Source: Cyanobacteriota bacterium
Lineage (GTDB): Bacteria > Cyanobacteriota > Cyanobacteriia > Leptolyngbyales > Leptolyngbyaceae
DNA: 17,367 bases
Direction of reading: 5' to 3'
NCBI GenBank assembly: GCA_027482985.1
Contig: JAIXVO010000730.1
Coordinates: 1-17,367 of the forward strand
Part shown: piece by piece, positions 7,161-12,996 of the stretch
Numbering within the stretch: the first letter of the stretch is position 1
Layout of the letters: every line of letters begins with the position of its first letter
Translations under genes and position numbers: made by a program
Notes under the pieces: generated by a model
What the model was told of the DNA's origin: nothing
Seen by the model: the letters and a program-made list of their open reading frames with translations, nothing else
Database searches by the model: none

Positions 7161-7721
7161 TCACTTCAAAACTGATGCGTGAATGTAGCGGTAGAAGGTG
7201 GGGCGACTGATCTGGAGGTGTTCACAAATGGACGTGACGCTGCGGGTGGGATCGGCTGCGAGCGATCGCCCAATTTCAATCTGCTGTTGCGTTAACTTTG
7301 GTCTGCGTCCCCCCGTTCGCCCTCTGGCTCTAGCAGCTTGCAATCCCGCTTGAGTCCGTTCGCGAATCAAGTTGCGTTCAAATTCTGCCAATGCGCCAAA
7401 CAGGTGAAAAATCAGCTTGCCGCCGCTGGTCGTGGTATCGATGCTTTCTTGCAACGAGCGAAAGCCAATCTCGCGCCGTTCCAGGTCTTCAACCAGCGCA
7501 ATCAAATCTTTGAGCGATCGCCCCAGGCGATCGAGCCGCCACACCACTAACGTATCGCCGGAGCGGACATAATCGAAGGCTTCTTTGAGTCCAGGGCGAT
7601 CGGCTTTGGTGCCACTCATCTTGTCGGAGAAGATGCGATCGCACCCCGCTTGCTTGAGGGCATCATGTTGCAAGTTCAAGTTTTGGTCATCGGTTGAGAC
7701 CCGTTCGTACCCAATGAGCAT
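7161..7721 (-). CDS. Serine recombinase of the resolvase/invertase family
   Basis: A 186-residue small serine recombinase. The catalytic domain opens MLIGYERVSTDDQ with nucleophile Ser9, followed by the arginine-rich active-site segment VVWRLDRLGRS (59-69) and the long E-helix with AEFERNLIRERTQAGL (112-127). A C-terminal helix-turn-helix of the Hin type is present (SVTSICEHLQISRPTFYRYI, 162-181). Length and order match Tn3-type resolvases and plasmid multimer-resolution enzymes. The ATG at 7721 gives the usual family start; a TTG at 7745 would add eight residues, and neither has a good ribosome site. No transposase or terminal repeats are visible, so multimer resolution on a plasmid carrying the nearby parAB is the likeliest role. 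Confidence 0.92.
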   Translation of the reverse strand: MLIGYERVSTDDQNLNLQHDALKQAGCDRIFSDKMSGTKADRPGLKEAFDYVRSGDTLVVWRLDRLGRSLKDLIALVEDLERREIGFRSLQESIDTTTSGGKLIFHLFGALAEFERNLIRERTQAGLQAARARGRTGGRRPKLTQQQIEIGRSLAADPTRSVTSICEHLQISRPTFYRYIHASVLK

Positions 7722-7754
7722 AATGAGGAGTTCTAATGTACTCAAACTGTATCA

Positions 7755-7926
7755 GAACTTGTTAAACCTGGCTCATTTTAAAACATAGATTAAGAGACAA
7801 GTTAATTTACAGTTTTATAGGCTTGAAAGCCATGATTGAGAAGAGCGATCGTAAGTGTAAAAGAAACGACCGTTTCTTTTACACCTCCAACTGGCACACT
7901 GCTACTTTGTGAGCGCGAGTGTAAAC
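7755..7926. promoter_or_regulatory. Candidate recombination (res) region of the resolvase
   Basis: The centre is a near-perfect 30-bp palindrome at 7855-7884. The 14-base arm GTGTAAAAGAAACG is followed by a 2-base centre AC and its exact complement. Related half-sites lie on either side: TTTACA at 7806-7811 and GTGTAAAC at 7919-7926. A 7-bp inverted repeat AACTTGT/ACAAGTT lies at 7756-7762 and 7797-7803. Small serine recombinases act on sites of about 28-30 bp with a 2-bp crossover centre, usually just upstream of their gene, as here (about 150 bp from the start). It could instead be an operator between divergent genes. Confidence 0.55.
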
Positions 7927-7986
7927 TTTAATCTGACAGTTGTTAAAGCGATTCACTGGATTCTCGTTCCGATCAGGCGTTGCAGG

Positions 7987-8247
7987 ATGAAACACGCAAG
8001 TCAGGACGCGCTAAATAATTTAGAAGACCTACTCGCTGCGATGCGTCAGCATCCGGGGTTGAAAGAAAAGAAGCGAGGCATCTTCTATTGGAAATCCAAT
8101 GCCTTTCTCCATTTTCATGAGGATCATGACCAGTTGTTTGCTGATTTGCGCGTGTGTGCGGAGTGGCAACGGTTTCCTGTGAATACCCAGGTTGAACAAG
8201 ACGCATTGCTTGCCCAGGTGTCGATCGTGCTTCAGGAAAGCCATTGA
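7987..8247 (+). CDS. Small conserved protein of unknown function
   Basis: An 86-residue cytoplasmic protein starting MKHASQDALNNLEDLLAAMR. The core GIFYWKSNAFLHFHEDHDQLFADLRV and the end RFPVNTQVEQDALLAQV resemble a widespread family of short bacterial proteins with the pattern F-HFHED--G-FAD-R...-RFPV-T--E. No function is established for it to my knowledge. The His/Glu/Asp cluster (HFHEDHD, about residues 47-53) might bind metal, which is speculation. The ATG at 7987 has AGG nine bases upstream; earlier in-frame starts (from 7909) add a segment without protein-like composition. It lies 53 bases before the YhcG-type gene and may share its transcript. Confidence 0.65.
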   Translation: MKHASQDALNNLEDLLAAMRQHPGLKEKKRGIFYWKSNAFLHFHEDHDQLFADLRVCAEWQRFPVNTQVEQDALLAQVSIVLQESH

Positions 8248-8300
8248 TGCGGTAGGGTGTATTGTGAAGAATTTATCAGCCCTGTTGCAAACCGTTCTAC

Positions 8301-9359
8301 ATGCCCAAACAATCGAATTTTCTGCCTGATAATTACGACGACTTTGTGCGGACTCTGAAAGTACGGATTCGTTCTGCTCAAATCAAAGCTGCGTTGGCAG
8401 TGAACGCAGAACTGGTTGAGTTGTATTGGGAGATTGGACAGGAGATTTTAAACCGCCAGCAAGTAGAAGGCTGGGGAGCGAAAGTCATTGAACGGCTCGC
8501 GAAAGATCTGCGGGAGGCTTTTCCTGAGATGGGGGGTTTCTCTCGCACCAATCTCACCTACATGCGGTTGTTTGCGGAGACCTATCCCCAACCAGAATTT
8601 GTCCACCAGCTTGGTGGACAAATTCCCTGGAGGCATCACTGCGTCATTTTGGATAAGGTAAAAGATCCAGTACAGCGCCTTTGGTACATGCAAAAGACGG
8701 TCGAAAATGGCTGGAGTCGGAGCGTTTTGATCCATCAGATTGATGGTGATCTTTATAGCCGCATGGGTGGGGCGTTAACCAATTTTCAAGCGGTGTTACC
8801 GCCGGAGCAATCTGACCTGGCTCAAAGTTTGTTGAAGTCTGAGTACAATCTGGAATTTTTGGGGCTGCGGGAAAAGACGATTGAACGGGAACTGGAACGA
8901 GCGCTACTGGAGCACATGCAGAAGTTTCTGTTGGAGCTTGGGGTGGGGTTTGCTTTTGTGGGGAGTCAGTATCGCTTAGAGGTGGGGGGAGATGAATTTA
9001 TGGTGGATCTCCTCTTTTACCACCTGGGTTTAAGCTGCTTTGTGGTGATTGAACTAAAGACCACAGATTTCAAGCCAGAGTATTCTGGGCAAATCAATTT
9101 TTATGTGAATGTGGTGGATGATAAACTGCGTCGGCCAGGTGACAACCCAACGATCGGGATTGTGTTGTGTCGATCCAAGAATAAACCCGTTGTTGAGTAT
9201 GCGTTGCGGGGCATGACTCAACCGATCGGCGTGTCAACCTACCGCACGACGGCGGCACTGCCGGATGAATTTAAGTCAAATCTCCCATCCGTTGAGGAAC
9301 TTGAACAGGAAATAGAAGCGATCGCGGCGGCGATTGAGAGCACCAGTGAGGAAGATTAG
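8301..9359 (+). CDS. YhcG-type PDDEXK nuclease domain protein (DUF1016)
   Basis: A 352-residue protein of the YhcG family. The N-terminal helical region (about 12-160) carries family landmarks NAELVELYWEIGQEIL, GWGAKVIERLAKDLREAFPEM, GFSRTNLTYMRLFAE and QIPWRHHCVILDKV. A C-terminal PD-(D/E)XK nuclease domain (about 195-330) has Asp236 (FMVDLLFYH), Glu251-Leu-Lys253 (VIELKTTDFKPE) and Gly263-Gln264, so the catalytic residues look intact. Relatives occur in defence islands and close to type I restriction genes, though their exact role is unsettled. Here it sits between a resolvase and the partition genes, about 3.6 kb from hsdS. Residues about 335-352 are acidic. Confidence 0.88.
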   Translation: MPKQSNFLPDNYDDFVRTLKVRIRSAQIKAALAVNAELVELYWEIGQEILNRQQVEGWGAKVIERLAKDLREAFPEMGGFSRTNLTYMRLFAETYPQPEFVHQLGGQIPWRHHCVILDKVKDPVQRLWYMQKTVENGWSRSVLIHQIDGDLYSRMGGALTNFQAVLPPEQSDLAQSLLKSEYNLEFLGLREKTIERELERALLEHMQKFLLELGVGFAFVGSQYRLEVGGDEFMVDLLFYHLGLSCFVVIELKTTDFKPEYSGQINFYVNVVDDKLRRPGDNPTIGIVLCRSKNKPVVEYALRGMTQPIGVSTYRTTAALPDEFKSNLPSVEELEQEIEAIAAAIESTSEED

Positions 9360-9387
9360 ACCATGCACCGCAACCTAAAAAGGACGA

Positions 9388-9409
9388 GTGTTGAGCGAAG
9401 TCGAAACAC
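9388..9409. repeat. Short interspersed palindromic repeat
   Basis: A hairpin with GTGTT/AACAC outer arms and a TGAGCGAAGTCGA core lies between the convergent YhcG and parB genes. The core GAGCGAAGTCGA is a small dispersed repeat that I recall from many filamentous cyanobacterial genomes. It may also serve as a two-way terminator. Confidence 0.5.
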
Positions 9410-9439
9410 GGCAAGATGCACAACCTTAGGATTGACAGT

Positions 9440-10390
9440 CTAGTGCTCCACCAGTTTGGCTAACTCGGCTAGTAGCTTTTCGGCTTTCTGCCTTTTTTTG
9501 GAGTCAGTCCAAATTTTCCCCTTTCTCAAGCGTTTGGTTACTTCTAATAACCGACTGGAAAACTCTTGCTTCAAGGATTCCTCAGAGTCCTCAGAGTCCT
9601 TAGCAGGGATTTGAGCTGACTTGATTTCTTCAACCTGCTGCTTAATCTCATTCAAGCTCAAGCCTTGAGAAATGGCATTATCCAGTAGCTCACCTCGCTG
9701 CGTCTCATCCTTGACCCGTGATAAAACTCTGGCCTTGGTGTATTCCAGTTTTCCCTGACGCAGGGCCTCCAAGACATCCGTTGGGAGGTTCAGTAAGGGC
9801 AGGCGATTCGTACGGAAACTTTCCGGGGTAAATCGTCCCACGGCCTCGAAAACTTCCTGTAAAACCTGCCATTCTTTGCTGTGGATAACGTTATCCACAG
9901 CATAACGATCGCGATGGGCAGCCTGATTGAGCAGGGTAATGACATCCTCTCGCGGCTTCTGGAGTCGGAGTGCCACTAAATCTAAAACGCCCTCGGTTTC
10001 TTCAATGGGGTTCAGGTCTTCCCGTTGGAGGTTTTCCACCAGCGCAACCTGTAAAGCCTCTTGGTCATCAAAGTCTCGAATCACGACTGGGACTTCAGAC
10101 AGCCCCAGAATGGTCGCCGCCCGATAACGGCGTTCTCCAGCAATGAGTTGATACTTCCCCTGCTCTCTAGGACGGACTAACAGCGGTTCTAAAATGCCAT
10201 GTTGCTGGACTGACTCAACTAAGTGATGCAGTTTCTCTTGATCGAAGTATCTACGGGGTTGTTGCGCGGATGGGATGATATTTGCCAGGGGCAGGGTGCG
10301 ATCGCTGGATGCCGCTGCCTCAACTGTCCCAAACAACGCATCAACCCCTTTAATTTCGTAAGGCTGACTGCTACGCTTTCTGCCGTTCAT
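9440..10390 (-). CDS. parB: ParB-family partition protein
   Basis: A 316-residue ParB. Landmarks are: ANIIPSAQQPRRYFDQEKLHHLVESV (start of the ParB/Srx CTP-binding domain, about 36-61); LIAGERRYRAA with box II GERRYRA (85-91); and ENLQREDLNPIEET (119-132). A helix-turn-helix DNA-binding region (about 135-215) and a charged C-terminal coiled coil follow. The SEDSEES stretch (267-272) arises from a short DNA repeat. The ATG at 10390 overlaps the parA stop (ATGA), showing coupled translation. A longer upstream frame runs inside parA and is not real. The protein should load on a centromere site and, with ParA, segregate the replicon. The segment coding residues 164-171 contains a perfect palindrome (see 9877-9902). 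Confidence 0.93.
   Translation of the reverse strand: MNGRKRSSQPYEIKGVDALFGTVEAAASSDRTLPLANIIPSAQQPRRYFDQEKLHHLVESVQQHGILEPLLVRPREQGKYQLIAGERRYRAATILGLSEVPVVIRDFDDQEALQVALVENLQREDLNPIEETEGVLDLVALRLQKPREDVITLLNQAAHRDRYAVDNVIHSKEWQVLQEVFEAVGRFTPESFRTNRLPLLNLPTDVLEALRQGKLEYTKARVLSRVKDETQRGELLDNAISQGLSLNEIKQQVEEIKSAQIPAKDSEDSEESLKQEFSSRLLEVTKRLRKGKIWTDSKKRQKAEKLLAELAKLVEH
9877..9902. repeat. Perfect 26-bp palindrome with two opposed DnaA-box sequences inside parB
   Basis: The half TGCTGTGGATAAC (9877-9889) is exactly complementary to 9890-9902. Each half contains TTATCCACA, the consensus DnaA box of E. coli, in opposite orientations and two bases apart. It lies wholly within the parB coding sequence (AVDNVIHS). 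Possible roles are DnaA binding, a ParB-binding parS-like site or a hairpin. Confidence 0.7.
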
Positions 10391-11142
10391 GATAGTTTCT
10401 CTAAGCTCCGCGCAATTTTGTCGAATAATCCTACGGCTGGATGCTTTGAGTTGTACAGTGCTAAGGGTAAATGCTCTTGAGAGGCGTCGGCAAAGCTGAT
10501 GGAACGAGGAATTGTGGGAAATACAGTCCCAATTTTCGAGAGTTGCTCTTGAATAGACTGTAACGCCATGCCGCCCTGCACCGTTCTGGCTTCGTGCATG
10601 GTGGGAACAACACCCGCAACCTTCAAGTTTTTGTTGGCCCGCGATCGCACACGAGCGATGGTCTGGAGCAGAAGCTCTGTGCCCTTGAGGGATTTGTATT
10701 GGGTTTGGATGGGAATTAGGACATGGGTGGCAGCGACCAGACTGATATAACTGAGGATGCCGAGGCTGGGAGGACAATCGATCAGCATGAAGTCGTACTG
10801 CTCCACGGCTTCACTTAATGCCTCTTTCAGTCGGTAATCCCGCAGATCGGCGACGACCAACTCTAACTCAGCACCGCTCAGGTTGATGTTGGCGGGAACC
10901 AAATCGGTTCCATGCATATTGGGATGGATGGAGAGTGGTTCACCCGCCATGACAGACTCGTAAATTGTTTTGTCTAAGTCTGATGGCTCTAAGCCCATAA
11001 ACGTGGTGAGACTTGCCTGTGGGTCCATGTCTACTAGCAACACACTCTTTTTGCGTTGAGCCAGATGGTAGCCCAAATTCATGGTTAAAGTGCTCTTCCC
11101 AACGCCACCTGACTGGTTGAAAATGGCAAGAATTTTGCTCAT
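10387..11142 (-). CDS. parA: ParA-family partition ATPase
   Basis: A 251-residue ParA/Soj-type ATPase without an N-terminal DNA-binding extension. The P-loop is FNQSGGVGKSTLTMNLGYH (residues 8-26) with catalytic Lys16. The Walker A' segment LLVDMDPQASLT and the switch LIDCPPSLG are intact. The signature lysine usually found just before GGxGK is Ser11 here. It heads the parA-parB pair (4-base overlap) and probably belongs to an operon with the two coiled-coil genes upstream, although 107 bases separate it from the nearest. It should form ATP-dependent dimers on the nucleoid and move ParB-bound DNA. Confidence 0.93.
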   Translation of the reverse strand: MSKILAIFNQSGGVGKSTLTMNLGYHLAQRKKSVLLVDMDPQASLTTFMGLEPSDLDKTIYESVMAGEPLSIHPNMHGTDLVPANINLSGAELELVVADLRDYRLKEALSEAVEQYDFMLIDCPPSLGILSYISLVAATHVLIPIQTQYKSLKGTELLLQTIARVRSRANKNLKVAGVVPTMHEARTVQGGMALQSIQEQLSKIGTVFPTIPRSISFADASQEHLPLALYNSKHPAVGLFDKIARSLEKLS

Positions 11143-11249
11143 CAGCGTGTCAAAGTCTTTTCACTTCCCAAGCATACTGGATAAATAATCGGGCAACTGA
11201 TTTTTCTGATGCTGTGAGAGTGGCGCGATGACCGATCGCTTCGGGCGGA

Positions 11250-11744
11250 TCACGATCGCTTTTCTACGACTGCGGCTAGTGCATGTAGCACTTGATTCAG
11301 GTCATTGCGGAGGAGTTGCAGCTCCTGCTCGATCGCGTCTAGCCGTTGACCAACGACATCTTGGGAAGTGGCTTTTGGAGGTGAAGCGGCGGCAGCCGGT
11401 TCGTTGAGTTTGGCGGCAAGGGTATCCCAGCTATTCGCCTTGACATTGAAGTGGGCTTTAGCTTCCTTGAAGGAGGTGAATTGTTGCTTGAGGCGATCGC
11501 CCGTGTAAGGTTCTGTGGGGTGAAGCTGGGTTTGCGGCTCCAGATCTGCTTCTGCCATTTCTACCACCTGATCAATTAAGCGATCGTGATTCACGGCGAT
11601 CTGGGCAGCAGCTCCCAGCAGGCGGGAGGTGGCTTTGATCTGCACGTCGCGTTCTTGCCGGAGCTGGCTGGTGAGGGTGCGGATGCGATCGCCCAGCGCC
11701 GAGGTGACTGGGGTGGGAGGGAGGGAATCTAAATCGTCGCTCAT
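11250..11744 (-). CDS. Small coiled-coil protein upstream of parAB
   Basis: A 164-residue soluble protein of unknown function. It has three parts: a helical N-terminal region (about 15-68, ALGDRIRTLTSQLRQERDVQ); a middle motif GDRLKQQFTSFKEAKAHFNVKANSWDTLAAKLN (about 82-114, cited as a landmark) that looks like a small DNA-binding or helix-turn-helix-like unit; and a C-terminal coiled coil (about 132-160, QRLDAIEQELQLLRNDLNQVL) after an Ala/Pro linker. The gene starts ten bases after the stop of the repeat protein gene and lies 107 bases before parA, all on the same strand. The position suggests an accessory role in partition or copy control; no family is recognised. Confidence 0.6.
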   Translation of the reverse strand: MSDDLDSLPPTPVTSALGDRIRTLTSQLRQERDVQIKATSRLLGAAAQIAVNHDRLIDQVVEMAEADLEPQTQLHPTEPYTGDRLKQQFTSFKEAKAHFNVKANSWDTLAAKLNEPAAAASPPKATSQDVVGQRLDAIEQELQLLRNDLNQVLHALAAVVEKRS

Positions 11745-11753
11745 GGGGGTGGT

Positions 11754-12464
11754 CTACTCGGCGAGGATCTCTTTCACAGCTTGCCAGATGCGTTGGAGTT
11801 TTTGCAGGAAGCCAATGGCATTATCGCCGGGTTCGGCGTCAACGGAATTGATTAAGGTCTGAATCCGATCCATGCGGGTGGCGATCGCTTCCAGGTTGGT
11901 GAGTGCGTCTTCTTCGCGGTGCATGGAGTCGCGCAGGATGACGGTCATTTCGCCGATTTCTTGTTTCAGCTGTTCGTTCTCCCGTTTGCGGCGGGTTTCC
12001 CAGCCTTTGATGCCCGCTTTGGAGCGGCGTTCAAATTTGAGGTCGTCTTGAGCCTGGTTGTAAAGGGTGAGGTAATGCTGGCGTTCGGTGACAGCGGTTT
12101 CGTATTGAGTGGCGAGTTCCTGCGATCGCGCTTGTTCCTGGTTGTAGAGGGTGAGGTAGGACTGGGCCTGGGTGTGAGCTTCCTGGTAAAGGGTGAGCGT
12201 GGAGCGATAGCGTTCTTGTTCTTCCTGGTAGAGGGTGAGGGTGGAGTGATACCGTTGCTGTTCTTCCTGGTAGAGCGTCAGAGCCGTGTGGTGTTGTTGT
12301 TCCAGTTCTTGGGTGCGCTGGCGGAGTTCATCTCTGTCGCTTCGAGCTTTGAGCAGAAGGCTTTTGAGTTCGTGGGGGGAGGTTGGCTCTGCTTGGCGGG
12401 AGGTGGGATGGCGGATGGAGTTGTCGTCGGAATCACTACGCCGATCGCCTCTTTTCATAGGCAT
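11754..12464 (-). CDS. Repeat-built coiled-coil protein, first gene of the partition operon
   Basis: A 236-residue charged protein. After a disordered start (1-30) it is almost all coiled coil. Six repeats of exactly 14 residues start with LTLY at 62, 76, 90, 104 and 132; the copy at 118 is degenerate (ATQY). Each unit is close to LTLYQEEQERYRST. A basic hinge (KFERRSKAGIKGWETRRKREN, about 143-163) follows, then a second coiled coil and an amphipathic C-terminus (IGFLQKLQRIWQAVKEIL). The ATG at 12464 has GAGGTGG upstream; a GTG at 12473 is less likely. There is no membrane segment. It may be a spacer or scaffold protein acting with ParAB. I do not recognise the family. Confidence 0.65.
   Translation of the reverse strand: MPMKRGDRRSDSDDNSIRHPTSRQAEPTSPHELKSLLLKARSDRDELRQRTQELEQQHHTALTLYQEEQQRYHSTLTLYQEEQERYRSTLTLYQEAHTQAQSYLTLYNQEQARSQELATQYETAVTERQHYLTLYNQAQDDLKFERRSKAGIKGWETRRKRENEQLKQEIGEMTVILRDSMHREEDALTNLEAIATRMDRIQTLINSVDAEPGDNAIGFLQKLQRIWQAVKEILAE
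12030..12281 (-). repeat. Six 42-bp tandem coding repeats
   Basis: The DNA coding the LTLY units repeats every 42 bases. On the plus strand it is visible as GGTAGAGGGTGAG-like blocks, with the copies at about 12200-12281 nearly identical. Such in-frame repeats can change copy number by slippage without breaking the frame. Confidence 0.7.
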
Positions 12465-12703
12465 GATTGCCACCTCACAAGTCCGTTGTTTAACTATTCC
12501 AGTTTAGGATTCCCCGATCCGGAGGGCTTTAACAGCGGTTGAAGTTTATCCCAATTTAATCTTGCCATCCTACAGATGAAGAACCTCTTGCCTTGGGCAT
12601 TTCCTTGGATCAAGGAGAACAATTAGGGGTAAGGACTGGGTTGCTCATCCTGGCAAAGCGACAAGCAGAATAGAATGAGGTTGCCTGATTCTACTGTGGC
12701 CCT
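12465..12703. other. Promoter region of partition operon and pseudo-TA upstream
   Basis: About 240 bases between the divergent partition operon (minus strand) and the antitoxin remnant (plus strand). No coding frame is convincing. The A/T-richer part (12485-12560) probably holds the promoter of the coiled-coil/parAB operon. No intact promoter for the toxin-antitoxin remnant is visible. Confidence 0.35.
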
Positions 12704-12892
12704 ATAGAATCCTCGAATATTAAAGAAGAAGCCCGCCGCCTGGTGGAAAGTCTGCCAGAAGATTCCACTTGGGAAGATTTGATGGATCAAATCTATGTGC
12801 GGCTTGCAGTTGAGGCGGGTTTGGCAGACAGCAAAGCGGGTAAGGTTCAAACTATTGAGAATGTGCGATCGCGGTTTGGGTTGCCTGGATGA
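12704..12892 (+). pseudogene. Antitoxin remnant lacking a start codon
   Basis: A 62-codon frame reading NIKEEARRLVESLPEDSTW, then EDLMDQIYVRLAVEAGLADS and ending VRSRFGLPG. This closely matches the small cyanobacterial antitoxins paired with RelE/ParE toxins (pattern EEARxLVExLPEDxTWxDLMxxIYVRxxIExGLxD...VrxxFGL). The codon at the expected start is ATA (12704-12706), there is an in-frame TGA 15 bases upstream, and no ATG, GTG or TTG precedes the conserved region. Either the start codon mutated or the 5' end was lost. It overlaps the toxin remnant by four bases (ATGA), as intact pairs do. Confidence 0.7.
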
Positions 12893-12996
12893 ATGTGTTT
12901 TGGACAGATCAGGCAGTGGCGCAACTGGCCGCCATTCATGAACAAAGATTTCTACAATTCACCCCGAAAGGCGCGATGGAGCACCGTTTGAAATAA
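12889..12996 (+). pseudogene. Truncated RelE/ParE-type toxin
   Basis: The frame starts MNVFWTDQAVAQLAAIHEQ, a typical RelE/ParE N-terminus, in the normal overlap with the antitoxin. Intact toxins have about 90-105 residues, but here toxin-like sequence ends near residue 19 (about 12945). From there the frame reads the reverse of the hsdS 3' end (stop codon at 12952-12954) and stops at 12994-12996. The toxin was therefore cut where the restriction locus begins. It cannot be functional. Confidence 0.7.

Noticed and set aside
7161..7721. Resolvase as part of a complete transposon
   Set aside because: No transposase gene and no terminal inverted repeats or target duplications could be found in the window.
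10391..10777. Long N-terminal extension of ParB reading through the parA region
   Set aside because: It lies in a different frame inside parA, has Cys/His/Pro-rich non-protein-like composition, and parB has a coupled ATG at 10390.
12030..12281. Regularly spaced repeats as a CRISPR array
   Set aside because: The repeats have no unique spacers, are in frame and code for a clean 14-residue coiled-coil pattern.
11919..12542. 207-residue open frame on the plus strand
   Set aside because: It mirrors the repeat-built coiled-coil gene on the opposite strand; its low-complexity sequence is a by-product of the 42-bp repeats.
12623..12850. Minus-strand open frame of 75 residues
   Set aside because: It is antisense to the antitoxin remnant, whose plus-strand reading clearly matches a known protein pattern.
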